Below, piece after piece: positions 41,765 to 50,162 of a stretch of 64,000 bases of DNA. A program made the translations under genes and the position numbers. The number at the start of each line of letters is the position of its first letter. Position 1 is the first letter of the stretch. Under the pieces are notes generated by a model. That model had not been told where the DNA came from and did no database searches. It saw only the letters and a program-made list of their open reading frames with translations. The stretch comes from Catenulispora pinistramenti. GTDB lineage: Bacteria > Actinomycetota > Actinomycetes > Streptomycetales > Catenulisporaceae. The stretch covers positions 1-64,000 of the forward strand of contig NZ_JAAFYZ010000014.1 of the NCBI RefSeq assembly GCF_018274385.1, written 5' to 3'.

Positions 41765-42516
41765 TGGACGGCCCGGCCTTCCTCTCGATCGCGCGCGCCC
41801 GCCTCGCCGCGGGCCGCGCGGTCCTCCGCCTCACCCACGGCATCCGGGTCCGGGTCCCCGTCTCCGGACCGGTCCTGCGCCGCCACCTCGGCGGCCCAGG
41901 CCGGATGCTCCCGTTGCGCCCAACCCCGCGTGACATATCCAGTGCGCATCCCGATCCGGGCCTGGCGGTCGTTCAGTGCGAACCACACATGACCGATCAC
42001 CACGAACCCGATCGCCAGCGCCAGCCAGTCGTGCACGAACGTCGCACCGGTCCGGGCCGACACCCCGACCAGGTGCGGAAACCACATCAGGGTCCCGGTC
42101 CCGGCCATCACCAGGATCGCCCCGCACTGGAACGCCGCGTTCAGCTTCTGCCCCGCGTTGAACTTGCCGACCGGCAGCGCCAGCTCCCGGGCCCGCTCAC
42201 GCCGCCAGGCCCGATTCCGCAGCCACTCGCGGTCGGTCTCGCCGTGCCGGTTCAGCCGCCGCACATCTGCCCGGTACGCCCGCGAGAACAGCCCCGCCGC
42301 CATCGGGATGGGCAGCGCGAACCCGCAGTACAGATGGATCAACGCCACGACCGGACGGTGCCCGATCCGCACCGACAACGAGGGCAGGTACAGCACCGCC
42401 CCGGTGGCGATCAGCACCAGCATCAACGTGGCGGTCGCGCGGTGGACGTACCGTTCGGCGCGCGTGAAGCGCTCGATGCGCCGCCGGACGGCGCCGGCCT
42501 CAGCCGGTCGGGACAT
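41740..42516 (-). CDS. Cytochrome b561-type membrane subunit
   Basis: 258 residues with four membrane helices in the formate-dehydrogenase-gamma/cytochrome b561 pattern. Likely heme-ligand histidines: RYVHRATATLML, VALIHLYCGFAL, FVHDWLALAIG and VVIGHVWFALND. GGAGG lies 8 bases before ATG 42516. It overlaps the sulfite-oxidase-like gene by 17 bases, so the two form a complex in which this subunit links the molybdenum enzyme to the quinone pool. The C-terminal 50 residues are charged and cytoplasmic. Confidence 0.87.
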   Translation of the reverse strand: MSRPAEAGAVRRRIERFTRAERYVHRATATLMLVLIATGAVLYLPSLSVRIGHRPVVALIHLYCGFALPIPMAAGLFSRAYRADVRRLNRHGETDREWLRNRAWRRERARELALPVGKFNAGQKLNAAFQCGAILVMAGTGTLMWFPHLVGVSARTGATFVHDWLALAIGFVVIGHVWFALNDRQARIGMRTGYVTRGWAQREHPAWAAEVAAQDRSGDGDPDPDAVGEAEDRAARGEAGARDREEGRAVHQARAWDR

Positions 42517-43264
42517 CGCCGTTCCTCCCGTTGGACTTCCCGACCCAGGCGTCGATGTCATAGCCGTAGCCTTCCCAGTAGCCGGGATGGACCGCGTCCA
42601 CCACCTGGATCTCCTGGAGCCACTTGATGCTCTTGTACCCGTACATCGGCGCCGCGTAGAGCCGCACCGGCCCGCCGTGCTCATGGCTCACCGGCCCGCC
42701 GAGCATCTTCAGCGCCACCAGCATGTCCGGGTTCTGGGCCTGGTCCAGCGTCAACGACTCGGTATAGGTCCCGTCGAAGGAGACGAACCGCAACGCCTTC
42801 GCCGAACTCTGCACCCCGGCCAGCGCCAACATGTCGCTCAGCCGAACCCCGCTCCACGGCACCTTCGGCACCCGCCACCCGGTGACGCACTGGAAGTCCC
42901 GCACCATGTCGATCTGCGGAAGCGCCGCCAGATCGGTCAGCGAGTAGTGCTGCGGCCGGTCCACCAGGCCGGTGACGGACAGCCGGTAGGTGTTCGGATC
43001 CGGCGTCGGGACGCTCCCGGTCACCGTGTAGATGCGGAACTGGTTCCCCAGGGGGAGCAGGTTCGTCAGCCCGGTCGGATCGTGCGCCGCGACGTCGGCC
43101 AGGAACCGCTGGACGGCGGACCCGCCGAGCACGCCCATCGCACCCAGCCCCACCACCCCGAACACCACACGTCGCCCGACCGGCCGCCCCTCCCGATCAG
43201 ACCGGCCAGGCCCGTCACCGCTCCCGCTCGCACCACCGCGGGCAGCGTCCATTGCCTCTGCCAC
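42500..43264 (-). CDS. Molybdopterin-dependent oxidoreductase, sulfite-oxidase fold
   Basis: 254 residues. A hydrophobic N-terminal segment with a twin Arg (VGRRVVFGVVGLGAMGVLGG) suggests Tat export or an anchor. The molybdenum cofactor domain shows the Cys ligand in RDFQCVTGWRVP, VPWSGVRLSDML and YAAPMYGYKSIKWLQEIQVV, as in YedY/MsrP and bacterial sulfite oxidases. The C-terminal dimerisation domain of true sulfite oxidases is absent. Start is GTG 43264 or ATG 43252; neither has a clear ribosome site. Partner: the cytochrome b subunit just downstream. The substrate is not known. Confidence 0.87.
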   Translation of the reverse strand: MAEAMDAARGGASGSGDGPGRSDREGRPVGRRVVFGVVGLGAMGVLGGSAVQRFLADVAAHDPTGLTNLLPLGNQFRIYTVTGSVPTPDPNTYRLSVTGLVDRPQHYSLTDLAALPQIDMVRDFQCVTGWRVPKVPWSGVRLSDMLALAGVQSSAKALRFVSFDGTYTESLTLDQAQNPDMLVALKMLGGPVSHEHGGPVRLYAAPMYGYKSIKWLQEIQVVDAVHPGYWEGYGYDIDAWVGKSNGRNGDVPTG

Positions 43265-43403
43265 AGGCCCATCACATCACCGCAGGTCATGCTGCACCAG
43301 CAAACAGGAGGGAGGTTCCTTGGTTCGTAATAATTGGAACCGAGCGAAGCCGGTCATGTGTCTTCCCCTCCAACCCCGAGAATCGCAGCCTGGAGGACAC
43401 CGA

Positions 43404-44108
43404 GTGACTGAGCCGATGCCTTGCCGGACCGACCGGGCCCCGTTCGACCGACTCTTCGCCGAGGGGGCGGCCGCGGTGGCCGACGGCTCGCACCGGATCG
43501 AGGTGCCGCCCGGTGGCGGTAGCCGGCGGTGGGGTGTGTCGGCGCTGCTCCGGCCCGATCCCGGGGCGGAGGCGTCGCTGGCGGAGTTGGCCCGCGAAGC
43601 CGCGGTGGTCGCCGGTGACGGTCACTGGCTGACCGGTGCCGTGGGCAACTCGCACCTGACGATGCGTGCCCTCGAGTACCCGCGTGCCGACATCCGGGAC
43701 GACGATCCGTGTGTCGCGCGCTACGCCAAGGCCCTGAGCGTGGCGTCGGCCGGCGTACCGCCTCTGGCGTTCGACATCTTCGGCCTGACGCTGACCCCGT
43801 TGTCGGTGATGGCGTGCGCGCTCCCGGTCGATGACGCCCCGGACCGGCTCTCAGCGGCCTACGCCGCCGCGCTCGGCGACGACGCCTGGCTGGAGGACGG
43901 GATCGGGCTCAAGCGCGACATCTGGTATCTCAACATCCTGCACTTCGCCGCCCCGGTCGGTGATCCCCGGGCCCTGATCGACTGGGTCGCCGACCGGCGC
44001 GACCTGACCCCGATCCCGCTGCGCGCCACCGAGGTCGAGATCGCCACCTGGCGTTTCACCGGGAGTGCCATGAAGCCGCTGCGGTTAGCCGCGTCGGTGC
44101 TTCGGTGA
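43404..44108 (+). CDS. Hypothetical protein, possible 2H-phosphoesterase fold
   Basis: 234 residues, from GTG 43404 with GGAGG 8 bases upstream. Motif GNSHLTMRALEYPR resembles the first HxT motif of the 2H phosphoesterase/LigT superfamily, and YLNILHFAAPVGDPRALIDW could hold the second His, but the Thr/Ser after it is Ala, so activity is doubtful. No signal peptide or membrane segment. The gene ends inside the convergent broken gene at 44085. The family call is tentative. Confidence 0.6.
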   Translation: MTEPMPCRTDRAPFDRLFAEGAAAVADGSHRIEVPPGGGSRRWGVSALLRPDPGAEASLAELAREAAVVAGDGHWLTGAVGNSHLTMRALEYPRADIRDDDPCVARYAKALSVASAGVPPLAFDIFGLTLTPLSVMACALPVDDAPDRLSAAYAAALGDDAWLEDGIGLKRDIWYLNILHFAAPVGDPRALIDWVADRRDLTPIPLRATEVEIATWRFTGSAMKPLRLAASVLR

Positions 44109-44426
44109 GCCGATCATGCCCCGGAGGGCTTCGGCATGCGCCCAGGCCGGGCGTCCGGGTCCGGTGATGTGCGACCAGGGCTGGTCCGGGTGCAGGCCCA
44201 GGCGCCGGAGCTGGTCCGCGCGGAGCTTGATCGAGAACGTGCCGTGCCAGTGTCCGTCGTCACGGACTCCGCAGTACAGGTCGATGCGGACGTCGGCGAG
44301 GTCGAACGGGAACCAGTCGATGCCGCGGTCGATCAGTCAAAGGGCGACGGCGCGCACGGGTGCCGGGCAGCCCGGCAGGTTCTCGTAGCCGATCACTGTG
44401 ATCCACGCAGGATCCTCATTCGCCAT
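44085..44426 (-). pseudogene. Small gene interrupted by one in-frame TGA
   Basis: From ATG 44426 the frame reads MANEDPAWITVIGYENLPGC and PAPVRAVAL, meets TGA at 44337-44339, then continues with good codon use as LIDRGIDWFPFDLADVRIDL, YCGVRDDGHWHGTFSIKLRA and DQLRRLGLHPDQPWSHITGP to a stop at 44085-44087. The part after the stop has the composition of a real protein. One base change would restore a 113-codon gene. It may be a recent pseudogene or a sequencing error. No family recognised. Confidence 0.65.
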
Positions 44427-44513
44427 ATGACGATCGTATTCGTTGGACTCGTGCGGATCCGGTGATTAACCGGGGTGCCCACCTGCCATGATCTGGTTGG
44501 CCGGCCCCAGTTC

Positions 44514-44528
44514 TCGTCACCCTGACGA
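44514..44528. promoter_or_regulatory. Palindrome upstream of Nudix regulator gene
   Basis: TCGTCA-CCC-TGACGA is a perfect dyad 21 bases upstream of the Nudix/NrtR-like start; TACGAT at about 44535-44540 would be the -10 box of a leaderless promoter just beside it. Autoregulation is plausible. Confidence 0.5.
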
Positions 44529-44548
44529 CATCACGCTACGATGGTCCA

Positions 44549-45331
44549 ATGCCACAGGACCTCGACCCGGACTACGACCCGACCGACTATCCGCCGTTCG
44601 CGGTGACCGTGGATCTGGTCGTGCTGACCGTGGCCGAGCAGGGGCTGAGTGTCCTGGCCGTGCGGCGGGGGGAGCCGCCCTTCGCGGACCGCTGGGCGTT
44701 GCCCGGCGGGTTCGTGAAGCCCGACGAGAGTCTGGGCGACGCCGCGGTGCGGGAGCTGGCCGAGGAGACCGGGCTGGGGCTGGAGGTCGCCGGGCAGGAT
44801 TCGCAGGGCGTGCCCGACCACGGCGTGCACCTGGAGCAGCTGGCCAGCTACGGCACCCCGGACCGGGACCCGCGGATGCGGGTGGTGTCGGTGGCGTATC
44901 TGGCGCTCGCGCCGCTGACCTCGCTGCAGGAGGGTTCTGAGGGGCCGTTCCCGGCGGCCGGGGGTGACGCGCGGGCGGCGGAGTGGCTGCCGGTCGTCAA
45001 GCTGCCCGGTTCGGAGGGGCTGGCCTTCGACCACGCGCGGATCCTGGCCGACGGGATCGAGCGGGCCAGGTCGAAGATCGAGTACTCGTCGCTGGCCGCG
45101 GCGTTCTGCCCGCCGGAGTTCACCGTGGGGGAGCTGCGCAACGTCTACGAGGCGGTGTGGGGCGTGCAGCTCGATCCGCGGAACTTCCATCGGAAGGTGA
45201 CCGGGACACCGGGCTTCCTGGTGCCGACCGGCGGCACCACCTCGCGGCAGGGTGGCCGGCCGGCGCAGCTGTTCCGGCGGGGGAGCGCGACGTTGCTGAA
45301 CCCGCCGATGCTGCGGCCGTCCGGAGACTGA
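44549..45331 (+). CDS. Nudix-domain regulator, NrtR-like
   Basis: 260 residues: an N-terminal Nudix domain (about 15-155) with the Nudix box core GGFVKPDESLGDAAVRELA followed by EETGL, and a C-terminal winged helix (PPEFTVGELRNVYEAVWGVQ, NFHRKVTGTPGFLVPTG). This is the layout of NrtR, a repressor of NAD metabolism that binds ADP-ribose, and of related sugar-linked regulators. The Nudix box retains the REUxEE core, so hydrolase activity is possible. No NAD genes adjoin, so the regulon is not evident. Confidence 0.88.
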   Translation: MPQDLDPDYDPTDYPPFAVTVDLVVLTVAEQGLSVLAVRRGEPPFADRWALPGGFVKPDESLGDAAVRELAEETGLGLEVAGQDSQGVPDHGVHLEQLASYGTPDRDPRMRVVSVAYLALAPLTSLQEGSEGPFPAAGGDARAAEWLPVVKLPGSEGLAFDHARILADGIERARSKIEYSSLAAAFCPPEFTVGELRNVYEAVWGVQLDPRNFHRKVTGTPGFLVPTGGTTSRQGGRPAQLFRRGSATLLNPPMLRPSGD

Positions 45332-45381
45332 GCGGTCTGAAGAGGGAGACTGAGCGGTCTGAAGAGACTGAGCGGTCTGAA
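45326..45381. repeat. Three direct repeats starting at the Nudix stop codon
   Basis: GACTGAGCGGTCTGAA occurs at 45326, 45348 and 45366. The first copy contains the stop codon of the preceding gene (TGA 45329-45331). Confidence 0.85.
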
Positions 45382-45424
45382 CCGGTGGAACCGAGCCGGT
45401 GGACTGACCGAACCGGACCCCGGC

Positions 45425-45715
45425 TCAGGTCTCCCCGCCCAGATCCACGACGTAGGCCTCGTAGACCAGGTCGTTCCCGCGCTGGCAGTGCCGGTTGAGC
45501 CGGCGGGCCAGGTCGGCCAGCTGCTTGTCGGCCATGCCCGCGAGGTCGCACTGCACGGCGCGCAGTTCGGCGTGCTCGCGGATCAGGTTCTGGACGGCGA
45601 AGGTCAGGCGCGGGTCGGCGGCGACGATCTCGGCGTACAGCCCGTGTTCGCCTTCGGTCGCGGCCAGGTGTTCGGCGATGGCGGCGGAAAGGGGTACGGC
45701 GGGTGCGAGGTCCAT
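45425..45715 (-). CDS. Small helical protein of unknown function
   Basis: 96 residues from ATG 45715, with AGGAGG 6 bases upstream. The sequence is all-helical in pattern (AIAEHLAATEGEHGLYAEIV; LIREHAELRAVQCDLAG; LNRHCQRGNDLVYEAYVVDL), with several His and Glu residues placed like those of a short hemerythrin-type helix bundle, though the metal motif is not complete. No family is assigned with confidence. It ends 94 bases from the convergent Nudix gene. Confidence 0.65.
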   Translation of the reverse strand: MDLAPAVPLSAAIAEHLAATEGEHGLYAEIVAADPRLTFAVQNLIREHAELRAVQCDLAGMADKQLADLARRLNRHCQRGNDLVYEAYVVDLGGET

Positions 45716-45965
45716 TGCAGACCTCCTCGCGAGTGGGGGGTTCCTCTCATGGTGCGCATGCCCGAGGGGGGTTGTCCAGAAGCTGGCGGTAGGCAAGCTG
45801 CTGCGACACTTCATCACTCTTCACGGTGATTTCCCCCGGTCCCGTGAGTGATCACGGCTACCGTAGCGGACAGCGATGTCGCGGACGGTGATCAATCACT
45901 GGACACCGGCTGCCGGACCGCCCGGCGCCGCGCGGCGGGTCGGGCCCGGAGCAAGAGGAGTCGCG

Positions 45966-47999
45966 GTGATCGAGGCGATCGAGCTGACCAGCACCCGCCG
46001 ATCCCGCGGCGCGGGCGGTGGTCCCGTGGAGAAGGTCTCGTTCGATGTCTACCCGGGCCAGGTCACAGCCCTGCTCGGGGCCCCGGGTACGGGAAAGTCC
46101 ACAGTCCTGCGCCTGATGGTCGAGCTCGAGGCCGGCGGCGGCCGCACCCTGTTCGGCGGCCGTCCCTACCGGGCCCTGCGGCCCGCGGTCCGCGAGGTGG
46201 GCCTGGCCCTGAACCCCGACGCCGTCCACCCCGGCCGCACCGTGCAGGCCCACCTGCAGCTCTACTCGGCCGGCGGCGGCGTCCCCAAGGCCCGCGTCGC
46301 CGAGGTCCTGGAGGTCGCGGGCCTGTCCACGCAGGCCACGGTCCGCTGCGGCCGCCTCGACCCGGGCCAGCGCCAGCGCCTGGCCATCGCCGCGGCCCTG
46401 CTCGGCGACCCCGCGGCCCTGATCCTGGACGAGCCCCGGGCCCTGGACAGCCACGGCATGTCCTGGTTCCACGCCCTGATCCGCGCCTACGCCGCCCAGG
46501 GCCGCACCGTCCTGGTCGCGGCCACCGACCCCGACACCCTGTCCGGCACCGCCGACCACGTCGTCGTCCTCCGCCGCGACGAGCAGGACGGCGTCAGCCG
46601 GGTCATCGCCAGCCGCTCCGCCGCCGAGGTCTTCGACGAAAGCCGCGCCACCGTCGTCCAGGTCCGCAGCCCCCAGGCCGCACGCCTGGCCGCGGCCCTG
46701 GAATCCGAAGGCGCCGCCCTGGCCGCCGCCGGCCCCGGCGCCCTCCAGGTCCGCGGCCTGGACCGGGCCCGCATCGGCGAGATCGCCCACGTCACCGGCA
46801 TCTGCTTGCACGAACTCAGCGAGATCGGCCAGGACGACGACGTCTTCGGCCTGCGCCCGGTCCCGCGCCAGAAGGAGCTCCTGCCCGGCCTCAACCGCAC
46901 CACCGCCTGGCACTCGGGGGTGCGGGTGGTCGCGGAGGAGATCGAAGAGGCGGAGCTGGTCGAGGCGCAGGTGCCGGCAGCCGCCGCCCGCGAGGAGCTG
47001 GTCGGGGCGCTGGCCGGGGCCGCTACTGCGATGGCTGAGCCGCAGGTGCAGGTGGCTGGCGTTCGCGAGGAGCTGGTCGGAGCGCACGCCGCTACTGCGA
47101 TGGCAGAGCCGCGGGTGTCGGTAGCTGGCGTTCGCGAGGAGCTGGTCGGGGCGCACGCCGCTACTGCGACGGCTGAGCTGCAGGCGCCGGTGGTTGGTGC
47201 TCGCGAGGAGCTGGTCCGGGCACAGGCCGGGGCTGGCGTCGCGGCGGCTGAGCGGCAGGAGGCTGAGGCTGGCGAGGCGGCACGGAATGGTGCTGGCGGG
47301 CGGTCTTCGGGGAGCTCGCATGCTGAGCCGCGTGAATCGGTCGCGGCTGTTGAGGTGTCGCTGCCGCAAGGGCTGGCGGCTGAGACCAGCCAGGCGAGCC
47401 AGGGCATTGGCGTGTGGCCAGCGCAGCAGCGGGAGTCTGCAGGCGCTGTCGACGCTGAGCATGAGTTGGCACAAACCGGAGTGTGGCCATCGCAGGGCTC
47501 GGTCGCTGAGCCGCGTGAGTCGGCGGCGACCACACCCGCAGACCTGTCAGCGACTCATGTCAGCGAGGCGCCCAAACCGTTCGCCGGCTCGTGGCGTTCC
47601 CAGGGCTCGGTTGCCCATTCACGCTGGTCGGCCGCCCAACCCAAGAAGGCCGACACCGCCGGCGCCAGCTCCGAATCGCCGCACCGCAGCAGCCCGTTCG
47701 GCCTTCGGCGGGGTCGCAACAAAGCCGAGTCGCAGCCTCCTGTGTCGCCGCTCGAACCTCCCGCAGCCCTTGGCCAGCCCGCCGTGCCGTTCACCGTCGC
47801 GACCGCGACCGTCGAGCCCGCCGCCGAGGCGAGCGACGGCATGACCCCGTGGCGCGCCGTCGCGGCGCGGGCGTCGCAGGGCCAGCAGACAGCCGGCCAG
47901 CAGACAGCCGGTCAGCAAGCACCAGGCCAGCAAGCACCAGGCCAGCAGCACCCTCCGGTCGCGGAGGCGGCCCCGGCAGAGCAGGATGCTTCCGCATGA
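45966..47999 (+). CDS. ABC transporter ATPase with long repeat-rich tail
   Basis: About 677 residues. AGGAG lies 6 bases before GTG 45966. Residues 1-230 form an ABC ATPase of the ABC-2 exporter type: Walker A GAPGTGKST, signature region LDPGQRQRLAIAAALLGDP in place of LSxGMRQRLG, Walker B ALILDEP. The switch His after Walker B is missing (VLVAATDPDTL where VLVSSH is usual). After about residue 330 comes a tail of some 340 residues, Ala/Glu/Ser-rich, starting with four related 23-residue repeats (REELVGAHAATAMAEPRV). The permease gene overlaps its stop by 4 bases. Such a tail is not part of standard ABC ATPases; its role is unknown. Confidence 0.8.
   Translation: MIEAIELTSTRRSRGAGGGPVEKVSFDVYPGQVTALLGAPGTGKSTVLRLMVELEAGGGRTLFGGRPYRALRPAVREVGLALNPDAVHPGRTVQAHLQLYSAGGGVPKARVAEVLEVAGLSTQATVRCGRLDPGQRQRLAIAAALLGDPAALILDEPRALDSHGMSWFHALIRAYAAQGRTVLVAATDPDTLSGTADHVVVLRRDEQDGVSRVIASRSAAEVFDESRATVVQVRSPQAARLAAALESEGAALAAAGPGALQVRGLDRARIGEIAHVTGICLHELSEIGQDDDVFGLRPVPRQKELLPGLNRTTAWHSGVRVVAEEIEEAELVEAQVPAAAAREELVGALAGAATAMAEPQVQVAGVREELVGAHAATAMAEPRVSVAGVREELVGAHAATATAELQAPVVGAREELVRAQAGAGVAAAERQEAEAGEAARNGAGGRSSGSSHAEPRESVAAVEVSLPQGLAAETSQASQGIGVWPAQQRESAGAVDAEHELAQTGVWPSQGSVAEPRESAATTPADLSATHVSEAPKPFAGSWRSQGSVAHSRWSAAQPKKADTAGASSESPHRSSPFGLRRGRNKAESQPPVSPLEPPAALGQPAVPFTVATATVEPAAEASDGMTPWRAVAARASQGQQTAGQQTAGQQAPGQQAPGQQHPPVAEAAPAEQDASA
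46990..47270 (+). repeat. 69-bp tandem repeats in the ABC ATPase tail
   Basis: GCGAGGAGCTGGTC starts at 46990, 47065, 47134 and 47203; the last three are exactly 69 bp apart, the first 75 bp. The two middle units are nearly identical. Each unit encodes 23 residues. Confidence 0.85.
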
Positions 48000-48811
48000 T
48001 CGCCGCGTTCCGTTACGAACTTCGCCGGTTGGGGAGCCTGCGGGCCACTCGGCGGGTGCCGGGGGGTGCGGCCGTCGTGGCCGCCGCGTTCGGGGTGGCG
48101 GCCGCGTTGGCGGTGTCGGCGGGTGCCTCGGAGCGGATCGTCGCCTTGTTGCGGCTGGCGGGGACGTTGCCCGCGTTGGCCGCCGCCGTCGTGATCGGCG
48201 CGGCCTCCTCGGGGCATGAGCGGCACCACGAGATGCGTTACGTGACCCTTGCCGTGGTGCCCCGGCGGGCGTGGCTGACGGTCGCCAAGGCCACGCTGAC
48301 CGCGCTCCTGTCCGCCCTCACCGGTGCGCTGGTCGCCCTGTCCGCCGCCCTCGGCTACGCCCTCGCGCTGGCGTGGGCCTACGCCGGCGACCGCACGCTG
48401 ATCCCCGACGGCGCCGCCGCCGACCCCGTGCTCCAGGGTGTGGCGCCGGCGGCCGCGGCGGCGCTGGCGGCCGGGCTGTTCGGTTTGGCCATCGGGTGGC
48501 TGACCGCCTGGTACCGGGTGTCGGTCGCGGTGGCCGTGGCGGTCGTGGCGCTGGCCGTGCCGGTGGCCGCCGGCCGGCTGCTGACCGGGATGCCCGGCGT
48601 CGCCAAGGCCCTGACCGGCGCCGAGCAGTCCCTGCGGGACACCCCCGTGCTGTCCTCGCTGCTCAACCCCCGCGTGCTGACCGCGTGGCCGCCGCTGAAG
48701 TCGGGGGTGCACCCGCTCCCGCCGACGTCCCTCGCGGCCACCGCCCTGCTGGCGACGGTGGCCCTGCTCGGCATCGCCGCGGGTGCCATGCGGTGGCAGC
48801 GCGGCGAGTGA
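47996..48811 (+). CDS. ABC-2-like membrane permease
   Basis: 271 residues, six hydrophobic segments (for example AAVVAAAFGVAAALAVSAGA, TALLSALTGALVALSAALGY, AAAALAAGLFGLAIGWLTAW). ATG 47996 overlaps the ATPase stop, so the pair is coupled. The segment GHERHHEMRYVTLAVVPRRA is typical of the cytosolic loop of ABC-2 permeases. The substrate is unknown. The ATPase's missing switch His makes active transport uncertain. Confidence 0.82.
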   Translation: MIAAFRYELRRLGSLRATRRVPGGAAVVAAAFGVAAALAVSAGASERIVALLRLAGTLPALAAAVVIGAASSGHERHHEMRYVTLAVVPRRAWLTVAKATLTALLSALTGALVALSAALGYALALAWAYAGDRTLIPDGAAADPVLQGVAPAAAAALAAGLFGLAIGWLTAWYRVSVAVAVAVVALAVPVAAGRLLTGMPGVAKALTGAEQSLRDTPVLSSLLNPRVLTAWPPLKSGVHPLPPTSLAATALLATVALLGIAAGAMRWQRGE

Positions 48812-48837
48812 GGGCGAGACGGACGGCCGGATGAGGA

Positions 48838-49236
48838 TCAGGCCTCGTCCAGCTTCAAGCTCACCGAGTTGATGCAGTAGCGCTGCCCGCCGTGGTCCAC
48901 CGGACCGTCGTCGAACACGTGCCCCAGATGCGATCCGCAAGCCGCGCAGCGCACCTCGGTCCGCACCATCCCGTGGCTCGTGTCCTGGAGCAGCGTCACC
49001 GCGTCGCCCTCGCCGGGCTCGTAGAACGACGGCCACCCGCAGTGTGAGTCGTACTTCGCCTGCGACCGGAACAACGGCGCGTCACAAGCGCGACAGTGGT
49101 ACGTCCCCTCTGTGTGCGTGGACACGTACTCCCCGCTCCACGGCCGCTCCGTCCCGGCCTCGCGCAGCACCGTGAACTCCATCGGCGTCAGCAACGACCG
49201 CCACTCCGTCTCGCTCTTCTCCACCTTCTCGACCAT
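48838..49236 (-). CDS. msrB: Peptide-methionine (R)-S-oxide reductase
   Basis: 132 residues. MsrB repairs methionine-R-sulfoxide in proteins. Zinc cysteines are in YHCRACDAPL and VRCAACGSHLGHVF; the catalytic Cys is in RYCINSVSLKL, and HCGWPSFYEP is the family signature. ATG 49236 has AAGG upstream at a normal distance; GTG 49245 would add three residues. It directly follows the RibD-like reductase in the same direction, almost certainly in one transcript. Confidence 0.95.
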   Translation of the reverse strand: MVEKVEKSETEWRSLLTPMEFTVLREAGTERPWSGEYVSTHTEGTYHCRACDAPLFRSQAKYDSHCGWPSFYEPGEGDAVTLLQDTSHGMVRTEVRCAACGSHLGHVFDDGPVDHGGQRYCINSVSLKLDEA

Positions 49237-49241
49237 GTGAC

Positions 49242-50018
49242 TCACCCTTCCTTACCGGAACCGGCTGCGGAACCGTGTGTTCCTCCGACTAGATAACGCG
49301 CGAAGAGGAACCCGTCTTCCGTGAGCAGGCTGTGCAGTATCAGCGGTAACCCCTCCGTAAGGTCCGGCCCGGCCAGGATCCGCATCGAGTCCCCGCCGCG
49401 CAGCTGCGGCGCCACCGACAGGCACAGCTCGTCCAGCTTCCCGGCCGCCGCCAGCTGCCCGAGCAGGTGCGGCCCGCCCTCGCACAGGATCCGCCCCAGC
49501 CCGCGCTCGGCCAGCCGCTCCACGGCCAGCGCCAGGTCGACCTGGCCGGTCCCGGCCGCGATCACCTCGGCCCCGGCCTCGGCGGCGGCGTCGATGCGGT
49601 CCTGCGGGGCGTCGGTGGCGGTGAGCACGATGGTCGGGACCGCGGGGGAGGTGAACAGCGGCTGCGACCAGTCCAGGTCCATGGCGCGGGAGACCACGGC
49701 GATGGCCGCGGTCGGGGCCTGACCCGCGGCGGCGCGGGCGGCCTGGTACTGCTCCCGCACCCGCGTCGGGCGGTACTGCTCGGCGCGCACGGTACCGGCG
49801 CCGACCAGCACCACGTCCGCCAGCGCCCGCAGCACCCCGAAGATCCGCTTGTCCGCCTCGCCGGAGATGCCCTCGGACTTGCCGCCGGCGGTCGCGGCGC
49901 CGTCGACGGTGGCGACCATGTTGGCCCGCACCCAGCGCGGGGCGCCCGCCGGGTAGGCGTAGACCTCCGCCAGGTCGACCTGGCGGTTGCGGGGCGGGGG
50001 TGGCAGCAGCTGATACAT
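49242..50018 (-). CDS. RibD C-terminal-domain reductase
   Basis: 258 residues of the dihydrofolate-reductase-like fold seen in the RibD reductase domain (NMVATVDGAATAGGKSEGIS; DVVLVGAGTVRAEQYRPTR; ILCEGGPHLLGQLAAAGKLD; DELCLSVAPQLRGG). Family members reduce the riboflavin precursor 5-amino-6-ribosylaminouracil phosphate, but stand-alone actinobacterial copies may have other roles. No deaminase domain or other rib gene is near. A near-perfect CRP-type site lies 67 bases upstream, shared with the divergent ATPase gene. Confidence 0.88.
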   Translation of the reverse strand: MYQLLPPPPRNRQVDLAEVYAYPAGAPRWVRANMVATVDGAATAGGKSEGISGEADKRIFGVLRALADVVLVGAGTVRAEQYRPTRVREQYQAARAAAGQAPTAAIAVVSRAMDLDWSQPLFTSPAVPTIVLTATDAPQDRIDAAAEAGAEVIAAGTGQVDLALAVERLAERGLGRILCEGGPHLLGQLAAAGKLDELCLSVAPQLRGGDSMRILAGPDLTEGLPLILHSLLTEDGFLFARYLVGGTHGSAAGSGKEG

Positions 50019-50084
50019 GGGTCCAGCGAATCACACCAGGAGACTTCTGACACGCGCGGCACATCCACCCGTCGCACAAGGCTT

Positions 50085-50100
50085 TGTGACCGGCTTCACA
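50085..50100. promoter_or_regulatory. CRP/GlxR-type site TGTGA-N6-TCACA
   Basis: TGTGACCGGCTTCACA matches the CRP-family consensus exactly. It lies between the divergent reductase (start 50018) and ZapE-like (start 50163) genes, 67 and 62 bases from their starts. A second dyad, CACATGTG, follows directly. Confidence 0.6.
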
Positions 50101-50162
50101 TGTGATCAACTACACCCCTCACATGGTCCTGGACACCCGCTCCGGCCTGCGACATTGGAAGT

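Noticed and set aside
45848-45897. Imperfect GTGATCA inverted repeat before the ABC genes
   Set aside because: Arms are short and far apart; no better than chance for this length.
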